Shown: piece by piece, positions 36,491 through 55,378 of the stretch
How positions within the stretch are numbered: position 1 is the first letter of the stretch
Layout of the letters: every line of letters starts with the position of its first letter
DNA from: Purshia tridentata
Taxonomy: Eukaryota; Streptophyta; Magnoliopsida; Rosales; Rosaceae
Length of the DNA: 64,000 bases
Reading direction: 5' to 3'
NCBI GenBank assembly: GCA_003254885.1
Contig: QANT01000746.1
Location: 1-64,000, forward strand
Program-made: the position numbers and the translations under genes
The notes under the pieces: generated by a model
Told to the model about the DNA's origin: nothing
The model's database searches: none
Seen by the model: the letters and a program-made list of their open reading frames with translations, nothing else

Positions 36491-37802
36491 GGATTTGGGT
36501 TTGGCTTTGGGCTTGGGTAAGAATTGAAAAGGTAGATTTTGAGGGAAAGAGAAGAGGAAGGTGCGTATATGTGTAATGTGTCATGTGAATAAGTATCGAA
36601 GGAAATGAGATGAGAAATAAAATTGGATCCCACTTGTATGTTTTTATTTTATGTATGGAATGTTATGGTATTAAATTATTAATTTGAATATGTAGAATAA
36701 ATTAACAGTTTAACAACATAATATATAAAATACCTGATAAATTTTTTTTATAAATTTCAATATAATCACATAAAAGAAGTTGAGAAATGAAATACCCATA
36801 TGAGAAATTAATATGATATTGTTATTGAGATGAAGGTCCGAGAATAAGTTAGCGTGAAAGTAAAGTAGTTGGTTAAGGGATTAAATTGCGGGTTTTGCAC
36901 ACAAGGTTAGCAACAGGTCTCTGTGTTTGAGCATTCACTAATATTGATGGTATTAATTAATGAATTAGAGTGATGGGGATTGTATTTGAAGTCAAAAGAA
37001 GATCCCAATATGCATGGTAGACTCGTGAAGGCGACGGCAGCTAGCGAAGGTGAATATATCATATATGGATTCATGTGCTGTGCTGCTAATTGTTTAATTT
37101 AATGGGGTTGAAGAAAAATCCCGAGAACCTTGAGATCAATCCAATTAGTTTTTTAGGGCAATAAATAAGGGAGTTGTTATTTGCACTCCTCCTCTTATAG
37201 TCTTATGAGAGAGAGAGAGGGAGAGAATAGTTTTTTAGTGCATTTGTCATTTCCCTAATCAACTCATTGTATAATACTAGTAGTAGTATTGCTTATATTA
37301 TGAATTGAATATTTGGTTGATGATAGGATTATATAATTTGTGGAAGAAGAAAAAGAAGGAAAAAGAAAGAGGGACCGCAAAGTCGTAAGATTCTTGAGTG
37401 TTGGGTCAATTCAAAGTTCAGGGCTCCCATGTGAAACTAAAATCCATCCAGAACTTTTTCTGTAACTTCAGAGGTGGTACTGTTGCATCTTTAATGGCTT
37501 CTTACTTTCTATACCTTTTTTTGCCGCCTGTTTTCGTATTAAGTTTTGACCTTTTGGCGGTAGGGGCATAAGACCAGGACCCTCCAAATCCCATGCAAAA
37601 CTTCTGCTACTCAATTAAAACCAAAGGTCAAGATTTACGCAACAATCAAGACAAACAAACGGCGATTGCAGACAAAAGAACAAACTTTTGCTGCTCCAGT
37701 GCTCAGCATAACGAAAGAACAAAAAAGGTGGACTTTAAACCAATCAAGACCAGGCTCAGTCCTCACCAACAAAAAAAAAAAAAATTAGACCAGAATAAGT
37801 AG
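36491..37802. other. ATL promoter and spacer
   Basis: Upstream region of the ATL gene, then AT-rich sequence with a GA-rich tract near 37207-37226. No gene supported. Confidence 0.5.
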
Positions 37803-38200
37803 TTTGGAAATAGAGAAAATTGCACAATTGGTCTACTTATTTTATGAAAAGTTTCATATTAATCCCCGATCTTTTTCTTATTTCTTATTGGTCAATTGTG
37901 ATCCAAACCATCAAATTAGTACAAATGATCTTATATTTTAGTTATGTATTGGGCACATGAGGCACTGTTGGTCCACTAATTTTTCACTTAGTTCCATATT
38001 AATCCACAATAATGCCCTCACGTAGGTACTCGGTAGATAACTAAAATAGACAACTGTTTATGATAATTTGACAATTTAGACCACAATGAAACACATCACT
38101 AAGTTAGTGGACAAATAAAGAATATAAAAAAGATAAGAGACCAATATGAAACTAAGCAAAGAATAAGTGGCCCACTATGGCAATTTTCTCTTTGGAAATA
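37803..38200. mobile_element. Mutator-type MITE with 10-bp target-site duplication
   Basis: The direct repeat TTTGGAAATA occurs at 37803-37812 and 38191-38200. Between them, 37813-38190 (378 bp) begins GAGAAAATTGC and ends GCAATTTTCTC, a perfect 11-bp terminal inverted repeat that extends imperfectly for about 100 bases (TTTCATATT and its complement, and so on). The long TIR with a 9-10-bp target duplication fits a MULE-derived MITE. There is no coding capacity. It sits about 150 bases beyond the stop codon of the F2KP gene, so perhaps at or just past its 3' UTR. Confidence 0.88.
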
Positions 38201-38350
38201 TTTGAGATTACTGATTATTGTAAAAACAGTTGAAACATTTAGGCTAATGCTACATTTTGTTAACGAATGGAGAATTAAACAAAAATAATCTTATGGAAAT
38301 TTGAGCGCAGTTTCAAGTTACAAACAATTGTTTACTGTATGAATGCTCGA

Positions 38351-45291
<6,941 letters not shown>

Positions 45292-45834
45292 TCTCGGGAT
45301 TGGGTTGGATAGAATCAAAACCAGACTGAGAGATGCAGAATGAATGAGAGTGAGAGGGATTGGATTGAAAATATGTGTATGGCTTTCGGATTGTGGTTCA
45401 CTGGTTGTTGTTGTTGTGGCTCTGGCGGTTGAAGGCCCGGCTTTGGATAGTTAGACGATACGCTGGGGCCACCCATGGCATGGCTACTCGCTTGCTTTCT
45501 ACTCTCATACACTCGCTTCTTCTGCTCCACGCGTGTCCCGCTCTGGGACTTCTGCTCAGAAGACGACAAAAAAAGGGATAAACAAGTCGATCAGGGATGA
45601 AATAGTAATTTCCTTAATATCCCAGTCAACTTCCAACTTAGCCAAGATTACATGGACTGGGCCCAAGTTCATAAGATTACATCCGAGGCCCAAAATCCGA
45701 CTAGGGTTTTTGCTTATAAACGCTGCCAAGCCCTCGCTGCCTCTCACATAGCCAAACTCCCATATTTCATCTGCTTGTTCTCACCGAAGGGATTCGAAGA
45801 AGGAGGGCAAGGGTTCCAGTCTCTCTGTGTCACC
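45292..45834. promoter_or_regulatory. Divergent promoter between F2KP and eL41
   Basis: The two start codons are 543 bases apart and point away from each other. On the eL41 side there are two site II-type motifs (TGGGCC at 45658-45663 and GGCCCA at 45687-45692), a telo-box (TAGGGTTT, the complement of AAACCCTA, at 45702-45709) and a TATA-like TATAAA at 45715-45720. Telo-box plus site II is the known signature of plant ribosomal-protein and translation genes. The F2KP side has no obvious TATA box. Confidence 0.8.
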
Positions 45835-46082
45835 ATGAGAGCCAAGGTACAGCTAAAATAAAATCCTAACGGAAACTATGTCTTTGTGCCGGGTATAAAT
45901 TGTTGTCCTTCATACATTCTCGAACTGTCTTGAAAAGCGTTTCTTAGAATCTAGCCGAACAATGCCTTAGTCTCCCATGTTTTGAAAATGAATTTGACAA
46001 TTGGTGTGTATTGCAGTGGAAGAAGAAGCGGATGAGGAGGTTGAAGAGGAAGCGCCGAAAGATGAGGCAGAGATCTAAGTGA
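45835..46082 (+). CDS. RPL41: 60S ribosomal protein eL41
   Basis: The smallest eukaryotic ribosomal protein, 25 residues, a single basic helix that bridges the two ribosomal subunits. Exon 1 is 45835-45846 (MRAK) and exon 2 is 46017-46082 (WKKKRMRRLKRKRRKMRQRSK is the remainder, read in two parts: WKKKRMRRLK and RKRRKMRQRSK). The GT-AG intron of 170 bases falls after the fourth codon, where plant eL41 genes carry it. The product is 17 Arg/Lys of 25. The promoter has telo-box and site II motifs. Too short for ordinary ORF calling. Confidence 0.97.
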
Positions 46083-46592
46083 TAGCAGTGGCAGTAGCTC
46101 TTTTAAAATGACGTTTATGTTCCTAGGCTTTTGAATTGTTAGGCTTAAAATGAAACTGATGATTCCATTATCTCTTGCTCCTTGTTACTTTTTATAATAT
46201 GTAATTGGAATTTGACTTCTATGAGTTCTTTATATTTGATCGTGAGAAAGTTTAGTTGAATGATTTTATCATTTTAGCTGTTGTTAATTGGAATTTGGTT
46301 TCTATAATTTAGGAATATATTTGAGTAAAAAGTCAAATTTGGGGAGTAGAATTCCAATTGGAAAGCTAAATTTGGGAACTCTAATCTAAATTTAGTGCAT
46401 TTGTGTGTACGTGGGTTGGTTTGAGCCATAAATATATTGGTGATTAGTGTATATGCTTGTTGAAGTGAGCAGGTAATACACATAAATATATATCCGAATT
46501 AAGTTCATATGGATTCTGATTGATTTAATATTATCGAACACACATTTTGTGCTACTACTAGTGTGCTTGTATCCCACTCATCAATTTGAGAT

Positions 46593-48659
46593 TCAAAAAT
46601 ATTTGGAATGTGCTATATTGGTGCCATTTCTGTTACTATCGGTGCCTATCTTCTTTAGTTCCTCGAATTCAAGTAGAGTCTCAGAATCAAAACCACCTGC
46701 AAACTGGATATTATGTGTGTTAGTACATGGTATTGTAAGTAGGGTTGGTAATTAGAAGTGGATAGTGTAGAGTTGAGTGTACTACCTGGTGCACCCGAAA
46801 AGCAAATCGGACTCCTTGTAGCAAAAGATTTTCTTCTCTTGAACATTCACCAGACTTCACTTCCTTGGTAATCCTTTTCATGTACTCTTTGGCTAGCCTT
46901 AGTGAACTTAATTTCATCTGCAAGAAGTCAAAGTTTCTAAATGAATGCATGTGTATCCTCATTGCTTGAAAATTTGGAATTCTGTAAAACCTTTTTGGAG
47001 CGATCAACGGTTGTTTGCAGCACTTCTCTCACAATAAATTCCAATCGTCCTGGTTGTGTGATTTATTGTGAGAGAGATGTCGTATATACCCGTTGGATTG
47101 TGAATTGCTTTGTACAGATTTGTAGAAATTGACCAAATATTCTGATTTTCTAGTTTCAAGATAATTGTTATTAGTTGAAAGTAGAAACTGTTCACAGATC
47201 ACTGCTTAGCAGAAAAAGGTTGATATTAATAACTTAAGCTTTAATTTACCCGATTTTAGTGTTCATGTTAATGGAAGTCAAATGTGACATTGAGTCTTTT
47301 CATAAGCTATTGGTAAGGCATAGTTATCAAGGGACCTTAAGCTAACATGTTAACAATAAGAATTTGCTAATTGGTCTACCTACCTGACCGATGAGCCCTG
47401 TATCTAGCATCCATTCCCATGGGATCTGAAAGTCCCTGTATCTCTTGCTGGCACTATCTCTTGTCCTTTCTGTGCTGCTGACACTTCTTTCCAACCTGCA
47501 AATTCAAAATTAATTCATTGCAATGAATGGAATAGCAACGAGCTTTAATGTAATTGAATCAGTATATGTGCTTGCCTGTCTTGTAATGCTTCCATTCTTC
47601 TTAGAGCAAGGATCAATGGCTCTTTCATGTTGTCTTCAAATGATGAGACTTCGGATTTAAGATTCCTCAGGTCTCGATAGTTGAAGGCAGCTTCTCGCAG
47701 TGTATCCGCCTTTCGTTCTGGCCACTGCGGGAAATGCTTCAGCACTGCTCTTTCATCAACTAAGGAAGATAGTTGCCGATCCAACCAATTTACAAATGCT
47801 TCTACATCAGCAATCTTTGTAAAGGTTGCAGACTCCACCTCCCTAATCAAGAAATTGACAAACTCTCCCTGTGTTTCAACCTCTGACTTTATCTGTCCAT
47901 GAATGTGCACACGGCGTCAGCAATTGGTGTTTGTATGAAATATGAAGAATCGGGTCTGCTATATATACTTACAGCTGAAAGATAGGATGAACGATTTTCA
48001 ATTTCTCCAATCATGTTCTTGGTCAGTGCAAAAACATGAACTCCTGCAGGGTTGGCTTTGTTCTCCATGTGTGCATCTTTCCTAGTAAGTGAGCGGTACA
48101 GCTCAATTACTGCAGGCACACGACGCACACCTTTTGACCCAACTAGTGATTTGGAGGGCGGCGGCGGAGGTGGGGGTGCTGCTGGTGCTGATGGCACCTT
48201 ATTTTCTTTTACCTCTTTCAGTGAAGCAGGAGGAGTTGGAGGTGGCCTTGGTGGCGGTGGTGGTGCATTGGTTATTCTTGCTGCTCTTTCCTTTGTGGCT
48301 GCTGATTCTGTGAAGTCCAGTCTTGCACACATTTTCTCTTTCGCCGGACTTTGCTCTGATACATCTACAAAAACTGATGGTTTCTGTTGGGAAGCATCAA
48401 TATGATTGTTATCCATGGAGTTCTGGAACTTCTTCCAGAGCACAGATTTTCTCTCATTGTTGTGTGCTTTAAGAGAAGTTATCTGAGCTTTGAGACGAGC
48501 AACTTCTTGTCGTAACTCATGGGTTTCTTTCTCCAATGAACCATTCTTTTCCAGAGAAGCTTCAAGCTCTTTCCTAAGGAAGGTGATGATCTCTGAGTTA
48601 TCATCTTCCTCTGGCATCCTCCCTCGCTCTTCTTTCACTGTAAGGATGTGACACAACAC
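46593..48659 (-). CDS. CHUP1-like protein (short form, IPGA1/CHUP1 family)
   Basis: Plant-specific actin/microtubule-linked family named after CHLOROPLAST UNUSUAL POSITIONING 1. Five exons: 48659-47973, 47892-47576, 47505-47394, 46917-46786 and 46703-46593, 452 residues. Order of parts: a coiled coil (about 16-67, ITFLRKELEASLEKNG...), a proline-rich segment with PPPPPRPPPTPP and APPPPPPPSKS, then the conserved C-terminal domain starting at RRVPAVIELYRSLTRKD and including FVNWLDRQLSSLVDERAVLKHFP, IPWEWMLDTGL and the closing LLLQGVRFAFRVHQFAGGFD. The long N-terminal hydrophobic anchor of true CHUP1 is missing, so it is the short subclass similar to At1g07120, likely cytosolic or microtubule-associated. 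The intron after exon 2 has a GC donor. Start uncertain: 48659 or the in-frame Met at 48617 (MPEEDDNSE). Confidence 0.88.
47025..47075. repeat. Perfect 15-bp inverted repeat in a CHUP1-like intron
   Basis: TCTCTCACAATAAAT at 47025-47039 and its exact reverse complement at 47061-47075 are separated by 21 bases. It lies within the intron 46918-47393 and would form a stable hairpin in the transcript. Confidence 0.85.
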
Positions 48660-50488
48660 AGGGGAGGTAGGGGTGGCAATTTGAGTTGCTGGGTCTTGCT
48701 TTTGAAGTAAGGTTGGTTGTGTTCACGTAAGCCTGACGAGTGGTGCTCTAGTGAATGAGCGCCTTCCTATATTGATAATGGCAGTTTAGGGCATTAAAGA
48801 ATACATTCGTTTAGACAACGATGCAGGTGAGGGATTACTTGGTCTTGCTGGCATAACAGTTGCATGTATATGTGTACAACATTTAGGTGCAACATTACAT
48901 CCTTTGGTCAAATTTACCATAAAACCCACAACTTTTTATTCTCTTGGAAAATCATGGCTGAATATTGTATACCATACCATTAGCATGGTATTATATTTGT
49001 GTCAGTATCATGTGTACTAGGTGGGTCATTTTCCTTCTTATTTTACACCTAGTCTTGTGAAGCTTGGCACAAACAGTGAATGATACATGATTGATTGCCA
49101 ACTAACAACTGCCTAATGTCCATGTTTGTGCTCACCGACCAAAAAAAAAGGGACAGCTTGTGTGGCCAATCTTTGTTGTCCCAGTGTAAGTCTTAAGACT
49201 GGGATGTTGAAATCATGCTCAAGTTAATATATGCAAATTGATTTAGTCCTCCAAGAGATTATGAGAAAATTGAATAGGGTGTTCTATTCTTTGCTTGTGA
49301 AGCAAAAGGAAAGCAGGAAAAAGGAAGTGGAAATGAGAAACAGGGAAGGATGCTGACAGTGGAAAATTAAAGAAAAAGTAAAAGGTTTGATATTTACAGC
49401 CCACCAGAATTAGATCTTCCTATTTTTGCTTTATTTTTTCCTGTGCTTCCCTGGAAAAAGAAAAGATTTTGAATAGATTTAAACAGATGATATATGATGT
49501 ATAAAGGGTGATGCTCTTTAAACGCGTATAATGTTTAAGCTATTTAATATATTATGTTTAAAGGGTGATACTTCCTTGCACTGCACAGTCCTGGTGAAGA
49601 ATAGTAAAGCACTTGGACTATAAGGTAACTCAAACGCTCACCTAGACTTGAGGTGTATTTATAGGGGATCATCTTTAAATCTTTAAAAGGTTTTATTCTC
49701 TTCACTGCTTGATACAAGTCCACTTCAAATTCAGCTTTAATTTCTAGCGGACCCATGTCTATAACCCTTAATATAAATTCCCCCTTGGCAAGGGAACCTT
49801 AGGGGGGTGATAATAGGCAAACAACTTGCAGAACACTCAACTGTGGCATGGGTGAACATGAATGTGCAGACCCCATTCATTTTGGTTTGTGATAAGCATT
49901 ACACAGAAAAATGCTTAACCAGAAGAGAAAAGGGCACATAAAAATTGAGAATCTGTGTAGTAGGTAGACGATTTATTTGCTGCCCCAACATAAGGGGAAA
50001 CAGAAAAATTAAACGTCGGTCTTTCACTCGTTTGTGCTAGCAATAATAGCTTTGTACAGTCAAGACTCATAACTCAGTCTTTGATCTATCAATGTTCTCA
50101 GAAATTAAAAGCAGTAGCATTATTGAAACAAAAATCAATATTTGGGGTATTAATTCCTAGGTTAGGGAGGTTAGTAGATTGGGATGCTAATTGGGTTGAC
50201 CGAGTAAGAGGGAGAATGGCCAACCAATACGATCAAGTAGCCATAAGGCCCTTAACCTAACATCATTAGGTAGGACTGAAGACTAGGCCTTATCCTAAAA
50301 ATGTATGGTCCAGGTCATAAAATACGTAATGCATAGAAAAAATTAAAGTCCAAATGTTTACACGAACTGGCTGCAAATGAGAAATTAAAAAACACACAAG
50401 TAAAAACAGAGGAAATAGTAATCACTAAGATATATAATAATGTGTTCTTATTCTAATTTGAACTTTAAATCATCTGCAAGGTGGGTTT
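48660..50488. other. CHUP1-like promoter and spacer
   Basis: Upstream region of the CHUP1-like gene, then 1.3 kb with no gene and, near 50488, the 3' flank of pyruvate decarboxylase. A small inverted repeat CCCCCTT / AAGGGGGG-like pair occurs near 49780-49808. The frame at 49544-49756 has no support. Confidence 0.5.
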
Positions 50489-53384
50489 TCATTGAGGATT
50501 TGGTGGGCGGCTATTGGCAGAACTGACCCTGGAACCCCATTCAAGCAGCTCTTTGCTTGTGTCATCCTTGTGAACAATCACTTCTATGAAGCAGAAGCAG
50601 TCTTTCTTATCCCCTGTTGCAGTTGCAATGGCTTCTGTAAGCTCCTCTTCGGTACGAACCTGCAGAGCCAAAAACAAACATAAATGTGGTTATGATTGCT
50701 TCTTCAATTCATTAATATATCAAGTAAACCTACCCTACCAAAAATTCTTGTATAAAATGGGTTTATACAACTGCTTTGATCACAATAATCCCCTCACATG
50801 CTGTTCACATACGCCATGAATTATAATAAGGGAAATTTTATATAATTTTCCCTATGGTACTTATGTTTATATCACTCACCTTTTTTGTCCAACATTTTCC
50901 TTCACCATGGTGGATTGCATCCACCAAACCAGTGTAGTTCCAATTCTTGATCACATTGTAGGGTCCATCATGGATTTCAACTTCTATGGTGTATCCACCA
51001 TTGTTTATAAGGAATATGATGGTATTGTGCTCACATCGCATCATGGTTGACACATCTTGTGCAGTCACCTGTCAGCCAAGATGTTACGTATATAAGCTTC
51101 GAGACCAATCATCAACAACATCAGGGGGACAATATTTTACTATGAAATACAAAGTTTTAACAATAGGTGAAACGTTCTAACCTGGAAGCTCCCATCTCCA
51201 ATGCAAGCAATGACACGCTTCTTTGGTACTGCCTGTGCATACCCAAGAGTTGCACCAACAGACCACCCAATGGAACCATATTGCATCTGGAATTCATACC
51301 TGCAACACCAACTTTTTTTCTCTTATGATTGTTGTGAGACGACCATTAAACCCAAAAAACTTAAAGCTATTAGGAAACGAGTTACTAATGTATATCAAAC
51401 TAATTGGGTGAATCCCCAGACATATGCAGGCAATATAGGTACAATCCCCAACCCCCAAGTAGGGGATGAATATTGGAGGGTGAACCAGGAGCTCTATATC
51501 CAGAACTCTGCTGTCATATTAAACAACTACTAGACCTCAAAAGATTATGTTACAAGATTAAGATTCAACAATATGTATCAAACTAACAATTGCAAGGATC
51601 AAATTGCTAGACTCTTTGTTGCTCACCCACATCCTTCTGGTAATTTTAGTTTCTGGCAGTTAAACCACGAATCTCCGGTCTCAGCAATAATAGCTGTATC
51701 AGATGAAAGCATTTTCTGAACATGCTGGAACATAATGTTTACCCTCAAAGGCTCCTTGGGCGCAGCTTTCAGAGGTTGGCCTTCGGGGACAAAAATGCGA
51801 TGATAATTTTCATAGGCAGTTGTGTTGCATTTAATTTTCTTTGCAAGTGCATGCATAAAGTCCTTCATTAGAACACATCCGAAAGCAGGGCCATTGGCAA
51901 TAACCACACGATCCGGCTGCACAACAATTGCCTTCTCCTTTTTGAGGAGGAGAGAGTACCCAACAGAGCTGTAGTCGTTGAAGACTGGCCCAGCAAACAA
52001 GTATGCATCAGCAGACTCCACAATCTCAGCACAGTAGGCAGTGCCCACAGCCCCCCAGTATGTCCCAATGAAGTGAGGGTGGGTTTCCGGGACATGCCCT
52101 TTGGCTGATGGCATCACAGCAACGGCATAGCCACTGGCATCAGCCAATTCAACAAAGGCCTTATGGGCCTTTGCCACTCGGAGTTTTGGTCCACCCACTA
52201 TGACTGGCTTCACTGCCTTGTTCAGGAAAGCAGCTGCCGCCTCCACAGCGGCTTCTAGCCCCATCTTGTTACTTAGTCTGTATCAGGAAATCATGAAATT
52301 AAACCCGGAAACTGGAACATTCACTTGCCAAATCATCTGTCATTTTATATTGTGAGATTGTCATTTGGAGCCATAATTAGATGGACATTTTCTGAGTGTG
52401 CACTAAGAAACTGATAGTGCAACAACATAACATATTAACAACCCTATAGTGCAACAACATAACATATTAACCACCCTATAGAAACCATCAAGAATAAAAA
52501 ATAAGTTACCTAGGTGACAAGGAAAATGGAATGGGCTCTCTTCTAAACGTTGGATGTGGAATGTCAGGCAAGTTACAACTAATGCTAATATAGACAGGCT
52601 TGCTTTCTTTGAGAGCAGTGGAAATGGCTGTATCAATCTGTTCATGTGCATCTTCCAAATTATTCACCACAGCCTAACACACCAAATAACACAAACAGAG
52701 TCAATTACAAGGTTTTCAATTCAATCCAATCAAATTTCTACTAAACCAAGAACCCAAATCCAAATTGTCCTGAAAAAAGCAAACACAACTACATATTTTA
52801 TTATATACCATCAATCACAAGGCTTTCAATCCAAGAAAGGTGTGAACTTTTGGGCTTACTTGAAAGCATGTGACGGCCTGGAAGCAGCGGAGTTCTTGGC
52901 TAAAATCTGGCAAGCCAATCGTGTGGTGGAGAATTCTGTTGGTCCCATAATCATTTGTATTAGGCCCGCCAACAATGCAAATCACAGGAAGGTTCTCACT
53001 GTAAGCCCCAGCAATGGCGTTGAGAACACTAAGCCCACCCACTGTAAACGTGACCACACAAGCACCAACCCCACGAGACCGGGCGTAGCCGTCGGCAGCG
53101 TAGCCGGCGTTGAGCTCATTGCAGCAGCCGATGTTGGTGAGCCCTGGCTCGGCAATGAGGTGGTCGAGAAGGGTCAGGTTAAAGTCACCGGGGACCGAGA
53201 ACACGTCGGTGACACCCACCTCCACGAGGCGACGAGCCACGTGGCGGCCGAGGGTGGTTTCGGGGTTGGTGATGGTGGAGGGAGGCTGGGAGTCCTGGAG
53301 TGAAGCTGTGGCGTTATGGGGAGGACTGCCCACGTTGTTGTTGGAGGGCTTGACAGCTTCTAGTGACCCAATGCTGGTGGCCAT
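50489..53384 (-). CDS. PDC: Pyruvate decarboxylase
   Basis: Thiamine-diphosphate enzyme that converts pyruvate to acetaldehyde and CO2 in the cytosol, the first step of ethanol fermentation, typically induced by low oxygen. Six exons: 53384-52860, 52673-52510, 52277-51627, 51299-51182, 51068-50880 and 50659-50489, consistent phases, 605 residues, the family's usual length. Visible features are the N-terminal PYR domain with the catalytic glutamate in [16 protein letters not shown], the [13 protein letters not shown] active-site histidines, and the TPP motif IGDGSFQ... FLINNGGYT (GDG-X~24-NN). The C-terminus ends [10 protein letters not shown], close to that of other plant PDCs. The start [11 protein letters not shown] matches the family. 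The second intron carries a 32-bp tandem repeat. Confidence 0.97.
52415..52478. repeat. 32-bp direct tandem repeat in a PDC intron
   Basis: TAGTGCAACAACATAACATATTAAC occurs at 52415 and again at 52447, each followed by (A/C)ACCCTA, two units of 32 bases in intron 52278-52509. Confidence 0.93.
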
Positions 53385-55378
53385 GTGAGCTTAATTAATT
53401 GTAAGAGAAAGCAAGAATTGAGTTTGGTTTAATTTTGTCGAGTATCAAACAAAAACAGAGAAAAAATTGGATCTGTGGGTTTTGGGAGAGTTAGAGAGCG
53501 AATATATAGATGGGTTGGACGTGAAATGAGGTTGTGAGTTTCTTGGGGAAGAAGAAGACCTATTCGCGGTTATGTTGTCATGTTGTATATGGTAATGGAA
53601 CTCATGGAGGATCAACTATAGGACAATTTGTATAGAGTATTTCAGTGTTAATATTTATTTTGATGTCAATCTTTATATAAAAATTGATTTGATGAACGAT
53701 CCAGATTGGTATTATAATTGCTTCAACTCCATCTAAATTCCATGCATACTGTAAGTCTGAAGTTACAATATATTTTTGCTAATACCTTGACCCCCAAGTT
53801 ATTTCCTAGGCATCCATAACAAAAGTAAATTGGAAGTGTGCAAAAGCAGTTCAAACACTCTGCTGACAACATTAAAAAGAATAATAAAAAATTTGAAAGA
53901 ATTAATCAAGGGGTTGAATTGAAAAAGAACCAAAATTTAGCCTTCCTAATTAAAAATTACATTTTTTTTAAATTATAGTTTTAGCTAAACTTTGATGGTT
54001 TAAGGGGGTTTCAAGTACAATCCGAATGGGTTCAGTACCACTGCAAGGGGTAAATTATGGCTAAAATTGAAAATTTTTATTAGGGGATTATTACACTTAA
54101 CCAAGGTTGCTGACATGTATAATTACACTTAAAAGCTAGGAATGCGCTTAAATTCATATGGACTGTCAAAACAAATTAATAGGCATTCATGATGTGCTTC
54201 GATTTTCTCAATGGTTTGCATGGATCACACAACAACAGGTCTTCAGTTTGGACCCTTCTACTCAGATGAAGATATTTAGAATGGGAATGCTAAGAAATAA
54301 CTTCGATTTTCTCAATGGTTTGCATGGATCACACACATGATCAGGACAGGAGCCGATATGAGCCAACTTAGGGTTCATTGTCTGAATAAGATTATGCTTC
54401 CTTTCCAATTTTCCATGCCGCTATAGAGGAAGAGATTCCTTTTCCCCAATGTAGAAAACCGGACTACAGAGGTGCCATACATACCCTGAAGGCGTATTAC
54501 GGTGTTACCAGTGTTGCACACCATTCACATTTGACAGTTCAAATTCTTTTCAACATATGAACTTTTGCAGCTGTTAGAAGGGATTCATGTTGTCTGTTTA
54601 ATTGAAGTGGCAGCCTTATTTACTATGTGAACAATCCTTTTCAACTGCCATTATGACAAATTGGATTGTGTCCCTTGTGTTAATTTGATAGGGTAGAACA
54701 AAAAGATGGTCATGACACGATGTTAAGGCATTTTATGCAGACAACAGGTCTTCAGTTTGGACCCTTCTACTCTGATGAAGATATTTAGAATGGGAATGCT
54801 AAGAAATATACGGCATATTGAGCACATAGCTGAGTGCCTAGTTGCACAAAGGCTGTAGTTATTATCTTGACTCATTAGGCTACAAGGTTATCTATATGTA
54901 TATATGCATGTGTAAATATTTTTAGTTTCATCTATATTCATGAGGTTAGAGCTATTTACGGTATTTGCAGACGTTTCATGGACTCCATGAGGCAACGACT
55001 AAGTACAAATAGAGCTATCTGCTTTCAGATCTACAAAGGGTGATATAACAAGGTTCAAACGTCATGTTATGTGGCTACAGTTGCATTTTGGCATGGCTTT
55101 TCTGTAGCTGCATGTCAAAAGAATCTTCAAGATGGAGAATCGGAGTCTACAAAATTTAGTTGGTGCTAGTTCAACTATATGGTATTCATTTGTTCTAAGT
55201 TAGAGCCATTTCAAAATTTACATTCTCTGATACAAAGTGTAAGATACAAACCTGATATATCAGTGTTGAAAGATCTGACCGTAAAAGCTATCAGTTTCAA
55301 GCAAAGCATGAACTTACTCTGTCAATTAAACCCAACATGCAGGATCTTCTGATGGGTATTATGCCTTCGTCCCTTAAG
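53385..55378. other. Spacer between PDC and KUP1 with scrambled repeats
   Basis: Begins with the PDC leader and promoter (TATA-like GAATATATAGATG near 53500). From 54150 to 54810 it contains the shuffled repeat set described separately. The last 150-200 bases are probably the KUP1 3' UTR. No protein-like frame. Confidence 0.5.
54197..54809. repeat. Two interleaved short repeats (A-B-A ... B)
   Basis: Segment A (CTTCGATTTTCTCAATGG onward, about 35 bases) occurs at 54197-54231 and 54301-54335. Segment B (ACAACAGGTCTTCAGTTTGG onward, about 68 bases) occurs at 54232-54299 and 54741-54809 with one or two differences. The order A-B-A then B after 400 bases implies at least two local duplication events. 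Confidence 0.9.

Noticed and set aside
35999-36520. 173-codon plus-strand frame
   Set aside because: Antisense shadow of the ATL gene; no independent features.
49544-49756. 70-codon minus-strand frame in the spacer before CHUP1-like
   Set aside because: No recognisable motif and no flanking gene structure.
51201-51533. 110-codon plus-strand frame over a PDC intron
   Set aside because: Covers PDC exon 4 in antisense plus an intron; no domain.
52554-53303. 249-codon plus-strand frame
   Set aside because: Antisense to pyruvate decarboxylase exons 1 and 2 and the intron between them; composition explained by that gene.
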